NCBI GenBank assembly: GCA_033977485.1
Contig: CM066989.1
Coordinates: forward strand, 100,543,181-100,607,180
From: Hydrangea macrophylla
Taxonomy: Eukaryota; Streptophyta; Magnoliopsida; Cornales; Hydrangeaceae
DNA length: 64,000 nt
Direction of reading: 5' to 3'
Shown here: positions 1-12,981 of the stretch, piece after piece
Position numbering within the stretch: the stretch's first letter is position 1
Layout of the letters: each line of letters starts with the position of its first letter
Translations under genes and position numbers: made by a program
The notes under the pieces: model-generated
The model's input: the letters and a program-made list of their open reading frames with translations, nothing else
What the model was told of the DNA's origin: nothing
Databases searched by the model: none

Positions 1-800
1 GGAGTCTATTTTACATGAAAAATAGTTCAGAGATAGGTCACCTTGAAAAGTTTTGCGGTATTCACAATAAAAACCGATTTGATAGCCTTTTTCACCTTCG
101 AAAATTCATAACAAATTCGTTTTAAATGCCAAAATTATGTGCAATATACCGTTGAAAAGCTGTTGACCTCTAGTATCTATGAAAAATATTTGAAAAATGA
201 TATGATGCTCCGATTATAAAGTCAATTTTTGATCAAACTGGTCAAACTTGGGATTCCCGGGAAGTTCTGGAAACCTCTAGAAGCTCCCAGGAGCTGACGT
301 TTTTGTTCGATTTTCTTTTAAAACTCATTTTAATACTTTCCACATGATATAGAATGATCCTGGAACTTTTTGGAGAATTTGAACGATTCCGATCAAACCT
401 TAGTCAAACTTGGTCAAACTTGGTCAAACCTTAGTCAAACTGATCAACGGGGACTTTCTGGGAACATCCGGGACTTCCGGGGGTCTCTGGGAGCTGACGA
501 TTTCATCCGGTCTTGCTTTAGAACTCATTTTATTGTTTTTCTTATGACGTAGCGCGTTTCCAGAACATTTGGTCCGAATCCGGGAGAGTTCGGGCTTTCA
601 GGGGTATTTTGGTCATTCTGAGCATTTTGAGAGATGGAACTAACTTCCAGGAGTCCTTTTTGAGTCTTTTCGATCATTGTGAACCACCAAGCTATGGGTC
701 TCCTAAATCTGATAGCCGACAAAATGAGGTGTCTACAATAGCGTTGGAGTTCAGTTGGGGATTTGTCTTTTTAGTATTCTCTATTTTTAAAATGGATTAA
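1..800. repeat. Unclassified repetitive DNA with a 200-bp tandem duplication
   Basis: Two imperfect copies of a unit follow each other with a period of 200 bases. The anchor GAGCTGACG is at 291-299 and again at 491-499. In both copies it is preceded by GTCAAACTTGG and CCGGGA-type words and followed by AACTCATTTTA and a conserved end near TTTGG. No coding region is convincing. The family is not recognised. Confidence 0.5.
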
Positions 801-1092
801 GTTTAGAAATCTTGACACTAATCATGTAAGTTGTACATGACCAGTGGTTGAATCACTTCAGTTACTTTAATAACTGAAATATTAAACTATTTAAAACCAT
901 GAACTATAACAAGTAAATCGAATATAAAATATTTGACATGTTAATCAAATGTGTTCATCGAGTTAAGTAGCCTTAAGGCTCGTCTCTCAAAATCTGTTTG
1001 CAATTTGAACTTTAGAAGATCAATTTGGGTTAAGTTTCTGAAACACAAGTCACTGGAATGCTTGAAAGATTCTGCCCAAGACTTTATCTTAC

Positions 1093-1192
1093 CAATCAAT
1101 TGCCATAGAAAGCAATCGATTGACATGATTGTCTCAAAATTGATTGGCCTTGAATCGAGGGCAATTGATTGGGTTTTGTGTCCAATCGATTG
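1093..1192. repeat. Array of CAATCGATTG-type palindromes (first cluster)
   Basis: Ten-base palindromes lie at 1093 (CAATCAATTG, one base off), 1113 (CAATCGATTG), about 1137 (AATTGATTGG, degenerate), 1162 (CAATTGATTG) and 1183 (CAATCGATTG). The steps are roughly 20-25 bases. The words between them are unrelated, so this is not a simple tandem repeat. No open reading frame explains it. The surrounding 801-2080 holds no recognisable gene. Confidence 0.75.
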
Positions 1193-1683
1193 CCCACAAT
1201 TCTCATTCTGAAACATCGCAGTGGTTGGGAAACAACGCTTCAACACATTATTCCCAACCACGAGCCTACTCTAGCATATTTGAAAATGCAGAAACATAGT
1301 TATGTTGAAATGGGCTAATGAAATTAGATCTAGACATGGAAACAAGCATGAAAATAAAATAACAATGGTGAATCAAAGTAAGATTTAAACATACTGAAAG
1401 TAGTAGTTACATAATAGAAAGGAAAGCATAAAAGGAACCTGAATACTACAATATGAAATTACATAATTCAGATATCTTTTGCCAAAAATGTAAAACTCTA
1501 GCATAAACCTACAAAACAAAGGGTTAGGAGTTAACCCTTGACTCTTCTCAAACTATCCTACATCTATAGCTCTATGGACGAGAAAAGGGTGTCCAGGTAC
1601 ATTGTGTAATAGCTGGTCGTCCTGGAAGCACGAGATATGCTGAGATTTTGGCCATTAATGCAGTTTAACCTTCAGTTCATGTT

Positions 1684-1800
1684 AATCAATTGCTATTGTG
1701 GCAATCGATTGCCTTAATGACCCAATCGATTGTTATGTGAACCAATCGATTGCTCCTTGGGGATTTAACCCAATAGATTGCCAACCATGGCAATCGGTTA
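1684..1800. repeat. Array of CAATCGATTG-type palindromes (second cluster)
   Basis: The same word as in the cluster 500 bases upstream. AATCAATTG is at 1684, perfect CAATCGATTG at 1702, 1723 and 1743, and degenerate copies at 1771 (CAATAGATTG) and 1791 (CAATCGGTTA). The three perfect copies are 21 and 20 bases apart with unrelated spacers. The sequence between the clusters (1193-1683) shows no gene. Confidence 0.8.
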
Positions 1801-2504
1801 CTCCTTCAAGAGAAACTCTGAAATGTGCTCTTTGTTTCTTCAACTATCCTTATTTGTCCCTATATGAAAATCAACCCTAGAACCTGCAGAAAAGCCTGCT
1901 AACAACAACAATATACTGGAAAAGAGCATCATTTTATAACATTGAGCATTAAATCACAAGGGTAGGTAAAATTAGGGAATTGGGGTTAAAGTTTGCAAGA
2001 ATAAGACTTTATCGTGTCCATATTCTACAAATATAGCCACTCATTAGTGACAATATATATACTTGTTTTAAATAAAAAAAGAATGAAGTGTTTGTGGACA
2101 TCGGGGATCCACCTGAGGGAAAAATAGGTTTCGAAAACTTATTTGACGCGCTGCGTAAAAACAAGAGTTATAAAAACTTTATTGGTAGCCCGGATCTACT
2201 ACTCGTTAACTCTATAGATGTGTACACGAGGGGACAAGAATTATACCTTTGTGTCTTGAACCCAATTATGAAATTCTTCTTCCTTGATGGCGCAGTAGCC
2301 TCCACTAGGTTGTCTTCACCCTTATGACTCCTGCGGATGCTTCCGGAAAGGCTAGAGTTGGTGGGAACTCTAACATGGAGGATAAGAAGGTTAAGAAAGG
2401 CCTAAAATAGTTTTTGCAGCTCTCGTATAGGAAAACGACAACTATTAAACTCTGTACGTAGCTGCCCTATTTACATATTTTCAAAACCGACTTAAAGCCT
2501 TCTA
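1801..2504. other. No recognisable gene
   Basis: A 79-codon reading frame at 2088-2327 (+) has no motif I recognise, and the DNA around it is AT-rich and repeat-like. I see no basis for calling it a gene. Confidence 0.4.
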
Positions 2505-2572
2505 TCGATCGAAGTGGCTTCGACCGATCGAACCTTCGATCGATCGAACTTGCCTTGACTTCAATCGATCGA
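2505..2572. repeat. Array of TCGATCGA palindromes
   Basis: TCGATCGA occurs at 2505 and 2565. A longer TCGATCGATCGA is at 2536, and TCGACCGATCGA (one step imperfect) at 2520. The copies are about 16-25 bases apart with unrelated spacers. The organisation matches the CAATCGATTG arrays upstream but the core word is different. Confidence 0.75.
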
Positions 2573-3597
2573 AACTCTTTAGATCAATCGCACTTGTCTT
2601 GACAAGATCCTCTTGTGCCTTTCCAAGCATCCTAGTAGACCTAAGAGTGGGACCTCCTATGCTCTTTATTGTTGGCTCAGATCAGTTGTTAATTCCCATG
2701 ATCAAACTCTTTGATCAGTAAATTAACCAACTGATCAGTTAACATTTACTCCACTATAAAACAATAATTGCACTCCAATGTAAAAGAACAAATCCAAAGC
2801 GATATCTAGACTTGTATGGTGTACTAATGTCCCTCTACCTTCAACATTCGTAATCATATTTAGGTAGTCGGATAAACGGTTACTGTTAACCTGAATCACG
2901 ATTACTTCTTGTATTCCTTGAGTCTCATTCACCCATAATGATTACCAAATATGTTGATAACTACTTATCAACAAGACTGCAGTTTTCAGTAATCAACTTA
3001 GTGATATTCTCAAAGGAATGCTTACTCTTTATCAGAGGCTAGATTCTATCTTGACAATATATGTTCACAACCCTATGAACATGACATACCCAAGATACCC
3101 AGGTGTTGATCTTTAAGATCTCACTGATTAGTAAGTCAAAGTAGCAACATCCATAGTTTGTGTTCATAATCGTCTCAAGATCGAGAACACGTACCTTATA
3201 TAAGTTATGAGTTCCTATCAACTGTTGACAGCCTTAAGTGTCAATAGGAAAACTTACGTCCGTCAATGCACTATAAGCACTAGCACGTTAACTAAGAGTT
3301 ACACTCTAGTGATTGAGATTAATCACTCCATCCAATGGTAGTTAATCATGCTATAGTGTATACCTGATGAGATATCCAGTCTCATCATCCAGTGTGACAA
3401 GTTCTAAGTATCAAGGAATAGTAATTCGAATCTCACTTGTATGTATCTCGTACACACACGAATTACTTACTATGATGCTTAAGGATTAAACAATCATCTC
3501 AAGAAAGACATACATAATAAAATAAAAAGTTGATATCCATATATTAAAATGTCAATGTCTTGTAAATAAAGTAATGGTTTGAGGACACAAACCTAAC
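2573..3597 (-). repeat. Possible Ty1/copia LTR, minus strand
   Basis: Read on the minus strand, the segment begins at 3597 with TGTTAGGTTTGTGTCCTC, which resembles the start of many plant copia LTRs. It continues as AT-rich non-coding DNA. No matching second LTR and no clear inner end are visible, so the left boundary is arbitrary and the call is tentative. Confidence 0.3.
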
Positions 3598-4221
3598 ACC
3601 ATCGACCTTTTTCTTGGGCTTTTTCTCAATTTTTTCAAATCAATTTAAACTAAAGAAAGAGTCCCCACCAAATTTTAAGGAAAGAAATTAAGAAACCATT
3701 TTGAAAGCTACTTTTCTGCGAAACCAGAGATTTCTAGGTCCGGGGATTATGGAATAAGAGGGAAGGAGCCCGGTGGGACTAAAGCACCCTCTCCCATTCT
3801 ATCATAGATAGGCCTCTAGTCACCATCCTTTTATTCAATTAAAAAATTTATGTGTATCCCAATCAATACATAAATATAATTATACATAAGACAACCAAAT
3901 CGAAAGGGGTGTAAGATTGCTAACGATAGAAGACATTCATAACCAAGTAAGTGCAAATAGCACACGATATGCGATGTAATCAAGGAACAAGAAAAGCTCA
4001 TTGAAATCCAGCTGCGAATTGGAAACGTGCAATGCATACAAAAGCAAAAATCCTAAGAAATCGTCTCTAATTCATATATACACGTAAGGCAAAACCCTAG
4101 TCTATGGTGCCGTGCATGGAGTCAAAAATCAAATAAAATCATTAAATGAAATAAACTTAGGAAGAGAAAGAGTGACTCACCTCGGGTGCACTACAAAACA
4201 AGGGTTTGTACACATCTTATT

Positions 4222-4252
<31 letters not shown>

Positions 4253-5566
4253 CAAGGGATTCAATGTTTTGGAATCATCCTTTTTCCATAGAAATCACAA
4301 CATCTCGAATTTGAATACTATAGTACCTCCATCGGGAACTTCGAGTAAAGGCCTTAACCCGATGAGTGCTATAACATAAAAATCAAAGTGTTGTTACTTC
4401 TGCATGGTAAATGTTGATTCATTGCATAAGCATGGTATCTAATCATTTTAGAAAGTTCCATTATCACAATCTACGTTCTAACAATCCTATCACACAAGAA
4501 TTACCTCTTAAGCATAACAATGTGAGAACATAATGGATGAATATGACATGAATCACTTGATTTGGATCATTAGATTTATGGATTATGTTCAATTAGTCAT
4601 AAGTAAATCGTGGTTTGAGCCTTGGGGCCTTAAAACACCATTTGAGTCCAAATTAGCAAGGATCATTAAACAATCTCAGGATTTCAAGATTTACATAACA
4701 GAAACATAAACTTCTAAAAATCAAAACCATAGTTCTCGTGGTTTGATCTTGATAATTTTCACATATGACACACCTCTATGAGCCCAGTATCTAATCCAAA
4801 AAAAAAAAAATCAAAGATCAAATGGTCCAATCTCTGGGAATTAGACCAAGACCAGGCATCACTCAGAACTTATCAACGCTCTATCCAGAGATCTTGTATA
4901 ATTTATTTAAAAGAGCAAATTCATCTCAATCCTTTCAAAGTTCCTGGAGAACTTCATTACTCACTAAACTTCATAGGAAAAATTATTTGAAGCCTAAATA
5001 ACTCAATCAAGGCTCTGATCCAAACAATTTAAAACAGATTCACTATTCTGGAATTCTGGACAGAGATTGACTAGTCTTCTAATCCCAAGACCAAATCATC
5101 TTAACCTCATAATCAAGGTAAAACAAAAATTGCAGTGGCAGATCTATGAATTAGGAACAAATTCCAATTGGTCTCATTAAAATTCAACAGACCATGATTT
5201 AATTAAAAACCCTTGATCTCAGATCGTCATGAAGTCACTACACCATTGATGAATTGATGTTCATAATCCACAATCAAGCTAAACCTAGAAATTCTATAGA
5301 GAATTTAGGCTTAGTGTGACCACAATCAACACAAGAGGTACCCACTTATTATGAGGATTCCATGGATTTAGCCTTGAAGAAGTTCTAATCATAGAACTCA
5401 TAAGAGAATCTAGAGATAGGCGGCCTTAATAGCAAGTAAAGCACATAAAACGCCACCCCGCAGGCGTACTCGTACTAACCTGGAGTAAGAAGGACCACTT
5501 GTATCTAGAAATGCCACCCATTCAGCTCCTATTGTCCTCAGAGATCATGGTTTCACCAATGCCAAT
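3598..5566. other. No recognisable gene; AT-rich spacer with a long A tract
   Basis: Nothing coding is visible. A run of 26 A residues lies around 4227-4252, which could be the tail of a retroposed sequence, but no matching target duplication was found. Confidence 0.4.
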
Positions 5567-6279
5567 TGTTGAACAAAAAGGAAAATAATTAGAAAACCCT
5601 AACTTTGAGCATGATTAATAAAAACAATCGGACAGAAACTGATTAGTGATATCATAAAACCTCCACAGGTTTCTTTGTTATAATTAGGGAAAAAATACTT
5701 AGAAACTCATCTACACAGAAATCAAGCTTACAAACAATACTGACATATTACAACAACTCATTGAGCATTCACATCCATATATAGAGCAGAACTGGGAGAG
5801 GAGGGTGAGCAAATGTGAGCAATTTTGGCGTGAGCAAAAATGTATTCAAATACGATGTTGGAAAATCATGCACACAAGCATGGAGTCAGGTTCAAGGCAT
5901 ACCTTGAGCGGAATAACCCGATGGATCGCTGAACGGTGTTGTTACAAGCCCGACATCTTCACCCACGAACTGCTGCTACTTGTAGCCTCTGTGTACTCTC
6001 TTATGCTTCGCATAGGTTGTGGAGATCACTACTAGAGCGATCCCCGTGGTAGTCACGCACTAAATCTCATGGCTCTAATGGTGATGGCCAAGAGAGAGAA
6101 TTCATGAGAGAAAGGAGAGATAGAGAGAGAGAGAGGTCGGTTGTGTCTCTTCTAAGAAAACCTTAGTTATGTGTAATATACATATATATATAGGCACATG
6201 ACTTAGGTTTCCAAAGCCAAGCCCATTGGACCCGGTCTAATATATGTGGGTGCAACTTATAGACCCACAATTTCTTACA
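5567..6279 (-). repeat. Probable 3' LTR of the decayed copia element
   Basis: On the minus strand the segment starts TGTAAGAAATTGTGGG at 6279. It is preceded (6280-6297) by a purine-rich stretch, GGGTGAGTAGGAGA, that reads as a polypurine tract. It ends CAACA at 5567, giving short TG...CA termini. A TATATATATA stretch near 6183-6193 could be the promoter TATA box. Copia coding remnants lie on the same strand to the right (7650-10540), as expected if this is their 3' LTR. No second LTR was found, so the inner boundary is inferred from the termini only. Confidence 0.5.
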
Positions 6280-7182
6280 TCTCCTACTCACCCACATAGG
6301 GCTAATACTAAAACCAATCTCTCGAAACAGAACTTCTCATCTCTTCATATAGAGAAATAGAACGTGTGACCTTACGAAAAGAAAGTACAGCAACATGAGT
6401 ATAATGCCAAATCATCACCATAACTAGTAAGACACATCACTCGGAAGCTTCTCGTGTATACCTTAGACGATTCAACCACACCGGGCACAACATTCTCAAT
6501 CCCTCAGTGAAAAAAAATGTTGCACCACCTTAATGTAATGTATTCATGACATATCAGTAACAAAATACAAGTGTCGCAGGCCTGCTAATGAGTCACAAAA
6601 ACATGGTGTGTTATTAAATGGTCTTCCCTAAGCCCATATGTCAATCTGACTAACTTGACCGCTTGCCCAGACACGCCCCATAGAACGGAATTATCTCTTC
6701 GCCCTAGGATAGCATGCTGAAGTAACTGTCATCAAGTGTCCTCTTCATGTCATAGTCTCAAGTTGTGAAGGCAACCAGTTGTAGGATAACCAATGTATTG
6801 GATATGCTACATGGCTCACACAACAATGAAGAGGAATCCATTCACTGCTCTACAATCGGTCTCAAAAGCACATACAGTATGAAATGTATGCTATGGCGTT
6901 CTTCCATAAAAATGGGCATGTCACTCTGTGTTTCAAAAAACAAGTAGCGTCATACGAATCTTAGTCTAGACGTTACAAAAAATGTCTAACTTGAGTTATC
7001 TAGCACAGTAGCCCCTCTTGGCACCCGTCTGAAAACTCACATTCAGCTATAAACATGCTACATAGAATCGTGGGACCTCTCTATGTTCGACCAAAAGGTC
7101 TCATCTTACCTTCATCTAAGGCGACATATAGAAGTAAAAGGGTTTATATCTAGCTCGTTGTTCTTACATTGCGCAGATATAA

Positions 7183-7321
7183 GTGGTCAAGCTCGCTTTC
7201 TAAGAGCTATGGACACTCATGTCCTAGCTAGCTATCTAAGCGCCATAAATACAAATGTCTCATCTTACTCGCCATCTAAGCGCCATGGACACACATGTCC
7301 TAGTTTGCTATCTCGACGCCA
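7183..7321. repeat. Minisatellite-like repeat, about 40-bp units
   Basis: Four imperfect units carry the words CTATCTAAGCGCCAT and GGACACNCATGTCCTAG (for example near 7209, 7233, 7271 and 7284). The repeat lies between the copia LTR and the RT remnant and is probably part of the non-coding 3' portion of that element. Confidence 0.55.
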
Positions 7322-7649
7322 AGATGAATCACCCGTCTGAGCAGGTTGATTCAAGCCCGGTGACATATTAAAAATGTGCATTTGTTCCATTCATATAACA
7401 AATATATATGTACAAAAACTAAATAGTTTATTATTAACTAATAATAAAAATTTGAATAATAATATCAATACCACAATAAAATGTCTAAGCACATCAAATC
7501 CCCAAGTGGAGATGTGCCTTAAGACAACTTCCATTTGCACAAACCACATCTCAAATGTGACAAAAATGAATGTCCACGTGCTAGAATGGTTTTTGAAATC
7601 TTTTATATATGCTCAGGCTTACGTGCTATCACCGTAGATGATCACAACC

Positions 7650-10540
7650 TCATTACTATGACATGAAGAGCCTAGCCACTGCAAAAACTCTTGAACGAAA
7701 ACAGCTTCTCGAACAATTGGTAAGCACACCACCAATTATGCTTCCATTGCGAACAGCATAAGGCAAGGTCCACAGTCCTACGGACATATCACAAGATACT
7801 CTTCACTACTCTCTAGTGATAAGACCATGGTTGCTATGGCAACGACTAATTAAACCAACTGCATAGTAGACATCTGACAGAGTACACACATTAGCATACT
7901 TCAGATTCCTTATTGCGAATGCATATGGCAAACTGGACATTTGTTTTCTCTTCTCATTATTCTTAAGACACTCTAAGGTCAGGGTAAGTCCCTTTTAGGA
8001 TGTCAATGGGTAATTATGACTTTCATGTAAAAATGTTCAAGAACCTTCATCTTGTAAGTCCCTCTAGACAAACATATAAGCTTCTAAGAATAATATCTCA
8101 CAATCTAAACTCCCAACTCATAATTGGCATCACCCATATCCTCAATCTCAAAAATAGAGAGGACAACCACTCTCAAGTGGTAACTATAGAACTCATCTCA
8201 TTCCCAGCTAGAAGGAAGTCATCAACATATAAAGAATTAGAACACTTTTCTTGGACTATTTAATGTACACACATTGTACCACTGCCTAGATGATTGTTAA
8301 CTTGAGATAATAAACAGATCATTTGAGACAGCACACTTTTGCGCTCCTTCCTTTTGGTCACAACACCAATGGGATGATCCATATTTAGCTCATCGTCTTG
8401 TTCTCCATTGAGAAAAGTACAGTTTAACCATCCAACTAAAAAGGTTCCAAAACTAAATATGTGACGATTGCTAGGATAAGGCGAATGGAGTCAGATCTCA
8501 CCCTATGGGAGAACATGTTTCCATGGTCTATACCCTCTCTAGGTAGAAACTATTGCCACAAGGCGCCCCTAATACTTGTCAATTGAACCATCTGCCTTGC
8601 TTTAGATTTTTTGAAAACACACTTGTCTCCAATAGTCTTAAGCACAGACAAACTGTCAACTAATTCCCAGACCTTATTTGCGCCCTAGAGCTCATCTCAT
8701 CTGGCATAGCAACTATCCACTCAGGTTTAGCAGACAAAGAAAAACAATTCAACAAAAGATGCAGGTTCATCCTCATCAACTTGTGCACACATTTGCATAC
8801 ATATGAAAATGTCTTTCTCAATTTCAAAACAGCGATAGGGAACTTTTTTCTCATCACCATACGGCGTACTACCTGAGAATCTTGAGTGCCTAGTGGTGCA
8901 CTCCCATTATCCGGTACACTCCCACTAGTGTCTAGCAGTGTACTCCCACTCGATTAGAGACTAGTACCATATTTCAGCGATTACTAGATGTGGATTCTCA
9001 ATTTCTCCACCCTCGCTTAAAGATGGTATGTTGTCTTCAACATCCTCCAACTCATAGAGGTCAAGATATCTCTTAGTATTACCAACTTGGAGAAGTCATT
9101 CTCAATATCATGTGACACCATTTCTGTCATTCCTATACCCATTTGTTCATTACATGTAACATAGCCAATCGAGCTATTAGAATACCTTATACAAGTATGC
9201 TTTCTAGCTCTTGAGCGTAGTTTCTCGTACTTATGCGAGGTATAGTGAACATAACCTCTTGAGCTCCGCGAGCGCAAATACTCCAAAATGAGCTTTTCGC
9301 CTTCCATAGCTCATAAGGGGTAGAAGAAATTGACTGAGAAGGGGCACTTTAGTATGTAGGCAGCAATCAAGAGTACATCCCCCCAAAACAACATTAGGAG
9401 GTTGACTTGCGCCATCATAGTCCTAGTCATATCTAGGGGTGTCGTATTTCTTCTCTCTACAACACCACATTGTTGTGGAGTTTCAAAAATAGGAAGTTGT
9501 TTGTGTTTCCTCCTTTCCTCATACAGTTCCCTGAATTGATTAGATAAATACTCGCGAACCTCATATCGCGTGAAACTATCTATAAAGAAAGAAATTAGAG
9601 GCGCCATGACATGCCTTTACAACCATAGGTCTACAGATATATGAGTGAACTAGCATTAATGCTTGAGTAGCTCTATATAGCCTCTCTAAAAGGCTTTCGG
9701 CAACTTGCCAACTAAGCAAAACTCCCACATAGGCAGGTCAACCTCAGCGAGTGGGCCCAAAAAGGCTTCTCGAGCTAATCAAGTCATCCTATCACATCCT
9801 ATGCGTTCAAGTCCAGCATGTCATGCCTTAGAATAAATGAATAACAGAGGAAACTAGAATTATATAAAACAACTCTTAAGTAGTTATCCCTAGATAACCA
9901 TGTCCTAGTAACACTACCACCCAAAATATCCATTTTATTACCACCGAATTGAAAAATGCCCTCGATTTCGCTCTTCCACCTAGTTAGCCTTGATTGCAAA
10001 CTTGCTAGCCCCACCCTACCTCTAGGCGAGTTTACCCTTACCATTGCATTTAGGCCCACTGGCCTTGCACTTACTTCCACTTATGGAAGTAGTGGTCAAG
10101 AGTATAGGTATACGGTTCACCGTAGCCTTTTGGCGCTCCGTATTCAACTCAATATGTCGGAAAATGTCAAAAGCAAAAAATTTAACATTTTCATTGTGGA
10201 TCATGATTTGTTTTCTATGGACCCGCGAATCAGGCAAAGAACTAATCATAGCCTAAAACTGCAGTTTGCCAGTAAAGATGTTCCGAGTAATCTGAAATCA
10301 CGAATCATACCTTCCATCGACCTTAGATGTCCAGTCATCGTGTACTTGGAACGTTTCATTTACTTTCTCGAACTTCATAACTAGGTGCTTAATCTAGTAG
10401 TGAATGTGCCATTGAAAACAAATTTGAGCTGATCTCACAATTCTTTGGCTATTGGGTTGTACATATACTTCCCAACAAGATCATGATGCATGCTGCTTAT
10501 CACAAAGCGCGTGCTATGATCCTTCTCGAGCCAAGTATTA
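7650..10540 (-). pseudogene. Decayed Ty1/copia gag-pol remnant
   Basis: Remnants on the minus strand lie in the copia order gag - pre-integrase - integrase - RT, running from high to low coordinates. A gag-like Lys/Gly-rich tail with CKASGPKCNGKGK is near 10030-10080. A GAG-pre-integrase region follows at about 9640-9960, with RHDMLDLNA and broken copies of the CxxC part. The integrase core is at 9311-9607. The reverse transcriptase remnant carries the catalytic signature YVDDFLLAGN, with YVDD at 8218-8229. Stops and frame changes occur throughout, so no product can be made. The order IN before RT separates Ty1/copia from Ty3/gypsy. The probable 3' LTR is at 5567-6279; a 5' LTR was not found to the right. 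Confidence 0.8.
9311..9607 (-). pseudogene. copia integrase core fragment
   Basis: The 98-codon open stretch reads FFIDSFTRYEVREYLSNQF near its start, then TPQQCGVVERRNTTPLDMTR and FWGDVLLIAAYILK. These match the conserved C-terminal half of the copia integrase catalytic domain, where the family reads TPQQNGVVERRNRTL; the Asn is Cys here. The next open stretch, 9017-9307, continues with GYVHYTSHKYEKL and RARKHTCIRYS, the usual region after the integrase core. A frame break separates the two. It is a dead fragment of the surrounding copia element. Confidence 0.85.
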
Positions 10541-12111
10541 TAGGCTTTCAAGGTTAAAACGATATTGGATCAGAGGCCCACTATTCGATTGAATAGGTTG
10601 GCCTATAGAATAAGTTTAAAGCCCATAACCTCTTACTTATTCTGTATGTATGTTACTTTGCAGTGCCATATTACAAAACCTAGCCCCTTTCAAACTTGCT
10701 ACTTTTGTAAAGATCAACATAGTGTGGTTTTGAAAATATTTGAGAACATGCGCAAGGGATTGATATTATTATTTGCACATTTCATAAAGTTTGTTTTAAA
10801 ATCCAATTACAAATAGGATTTTCCCTTTTTACAATTTAAGACCAAAATATTTGCTATTGCTCATTAATCAAATCTCAATTTTGTAAATCAAGAAAACCTT
10901 TTATAAGTGATTTTTCTAAACAAACATCAATTAGATGGTACAAATACCTATCTAAGATCATCCACAATAATATAAAGTGCATCATACAACAAAAGTGCGC
11001 ATGGACCCCCACGTGGGTTAGAATTGACAACTTAGAGCTCATGCTAAGGTAATTCAAGTGTATGATGTATGAACAAAGAAAACCATCCCTTTACAAGTAG
11101 GCTTTTCCAATATAAGAAATAAAACACTCGTCCTCACTTTACATTTATAGCCCATAAAAAATAGGGATGCTTTGTTCATATACATACAGAAATAACCTTA
11201 AACATACACGTGAGGACATAAGCTCCATAAATTGTCAATTAATCGGCCATTCATTTTATCCAGATTAATGCATTAATCACATACACCAAGCACCCATGCG
11301 GTCTATTTAAAAAATTAATGGACTAATCCATCACTCCATTTAAGGAGGATGATTAGAGATCTCGGGTCATCCAATCACAAACAACAGAAATTAAACGTGA
11401 CCTATAATGCAATGAGCCTCTAAAAATAATAAAATGTGCAATCCAATAATTATTGCACAGCCCGGATAGCTCCCATATGCTGAAGTAAAATCAATGAAAA
11501 ATCCTAAATTTTTCACTAATTTTAACACAATTTTAGGTTTTAAAACATATTTTAAAACCAATTCATTAAGGGCTTTGAAATTAACAAATAAATTTAAAAC
11601 CTTATGGAAAATTTAAATAACTGAAAAATTGATTTTTCATTATAAATAAGGAATTTTCCAGAATTTTATCAATGCTCAAAAATATTTTGAATCAATTAAC
11701 AAGATAAATTGATCTAGTTAAACAAAATTAACTATGAGCAGCTAAATTCCCAAAAATACAAAATTTTCAAGGAATTTGTTCTCCAAGGGTTTCGGTGGTC
11801 TAATATGGTGTTCTAAACATATTAATTTCAAAAAAATTAATAATCTATTTTGGCTATTTTAAGCAATTAAACAAATGCACATATGCATAAATTTTATACT
11901 CTAAAATACCAAAACAAAAATGAGATAATTCATAAAATTTTCTCAAGTCTCCAATCAGTGTACAAAACACTAGACATTAAATTCAAGAATTAACAACTTT
12001 AATTGGTTATATTTTAAGCAATTATTATTGTATATTCAATACAATATATATGCTCTAAAATATGTCCCAAAGAGCGAGAAAATACACTAAAATAATTTTC
12101 TCAAGCTACCA
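10541..12111. other. AT-rich DNA without a recognisable gene
   Basis: The small reading frames here have no domain or motif I recognise. The stretch lies between the copia remnant and the nested gypsy cluster and is probably old repeat DNA. Confidence 0.4.
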
Positions 12112-12153
12112 TGTCACGACCCATCCCGCTAACGTGCGGAAATAGGACACGTG
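12112..12153 (-). repeat. LTR of element D, left fragment (split by element A)
   Basis: The fragment reads TGTCACGACCCATCCCGC and ends GGACACGTG directly before element A. It resembles the first 40 bases of the element E LTR at 42473 (TGTCACACCCC...GGACACGTG). The rest of the LTR continues after A at 30227. If the target duplication of A was ACGTG, three bases are missing at the right junction (GCATC-GTG). Orientation is inferred from the right part. Confidence 0.6.
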
Positions 12154-12979
12154 TGATGTAACCTAGGGTTCCATCTATTTATTATTAGCATTTTTTTAAT
12201 TATTTTTTTGTGGACTTTAATGTTTGACATTAGCTATATTTTCTTTTATTTGGTTATGTTTATTTTGTTTCCTTGTCTATATAACCTTAAGATGTGGGGG
12301 GTGTCCACATCATTTATTTTGTCACATGCAAGTCACATGCTTAAGTGGGGGCCAGCTAAGGTGACTGAAGAGATCTATATACGTTTGTTTTTGGGAAACA
12401 AGAGGGGACTGGTTTGTTTTGGACAAAAACCCTAAGGCTGCTGCCTCCCAACTGCTGCTCTTCTCTTCTCTGCTGCTCATCTCTGCTCCTCCTCCTTCCA
12501 GTCATCATCTTCTAGATAGCATGTTCTTCTCCTTCTCCTTCTACTTCTTCTCCTTCTCCTTCTTCTACGTCTCTGATCCTCCTTCTCCCTGTTAATCTCT
12601 TCTCCTTTGCTGTCTATTTTCTATTTCTCTTCATTCCTCTCTTGATCTGCTGTTGTTTCTCTTCCCCTTTATCTTCTTCCTCTTCTCTTATTCTTCTTTG
12701 CTACAAAATCTGAGTTGTCCCTGCTGTCTCCTTTTCTTTGCTGTAGCTGCTGCCCCTTTTTTGTAGTTTAATAATTTTGTTCGAGACTTTTCTTTCATGT
12801 TTAGTGAATGTTTGGGTATTAAATAAAGATGTGGTTTATTAAGGTGCATTATAGCTCTGCTGGGCTGATTTTAATACCTCTTCATTATTATTATTTTGCA
12901 AGCTAGATTGGTGGACTTATTCCCTTGCCTTCCTTAAAGTTCTCCATTTTATTCTTTTTACAAACCTAGGATTGCATCA
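12154..12979 (+). repeat. Element A 5' LTR
   Basis: An 826-bp LTR with the five-base inverted termini TGATG/CATCA. It matches 20930-21308 joined to 29756-30226. A pyrimidine-rich CTT/CTC stretch occupies about 12440-12700. Confidence 0.9.
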
Positions 12980-12981
12980 AG

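Noticed and set aside
2088..2327. 79-codon frame starting MFVDIGDPPEGK
   Set aside because: No motif, no splice context and surrounded by repeat DNA. A real exon cannot be excluded but is unsupported.
7083..7340. 85-codon frame starting MFDQKVSSYLH
   Set aside because: It spans the minisatellite units between the copia LTR and the RT remnant and lies on the strand opposite to the element.
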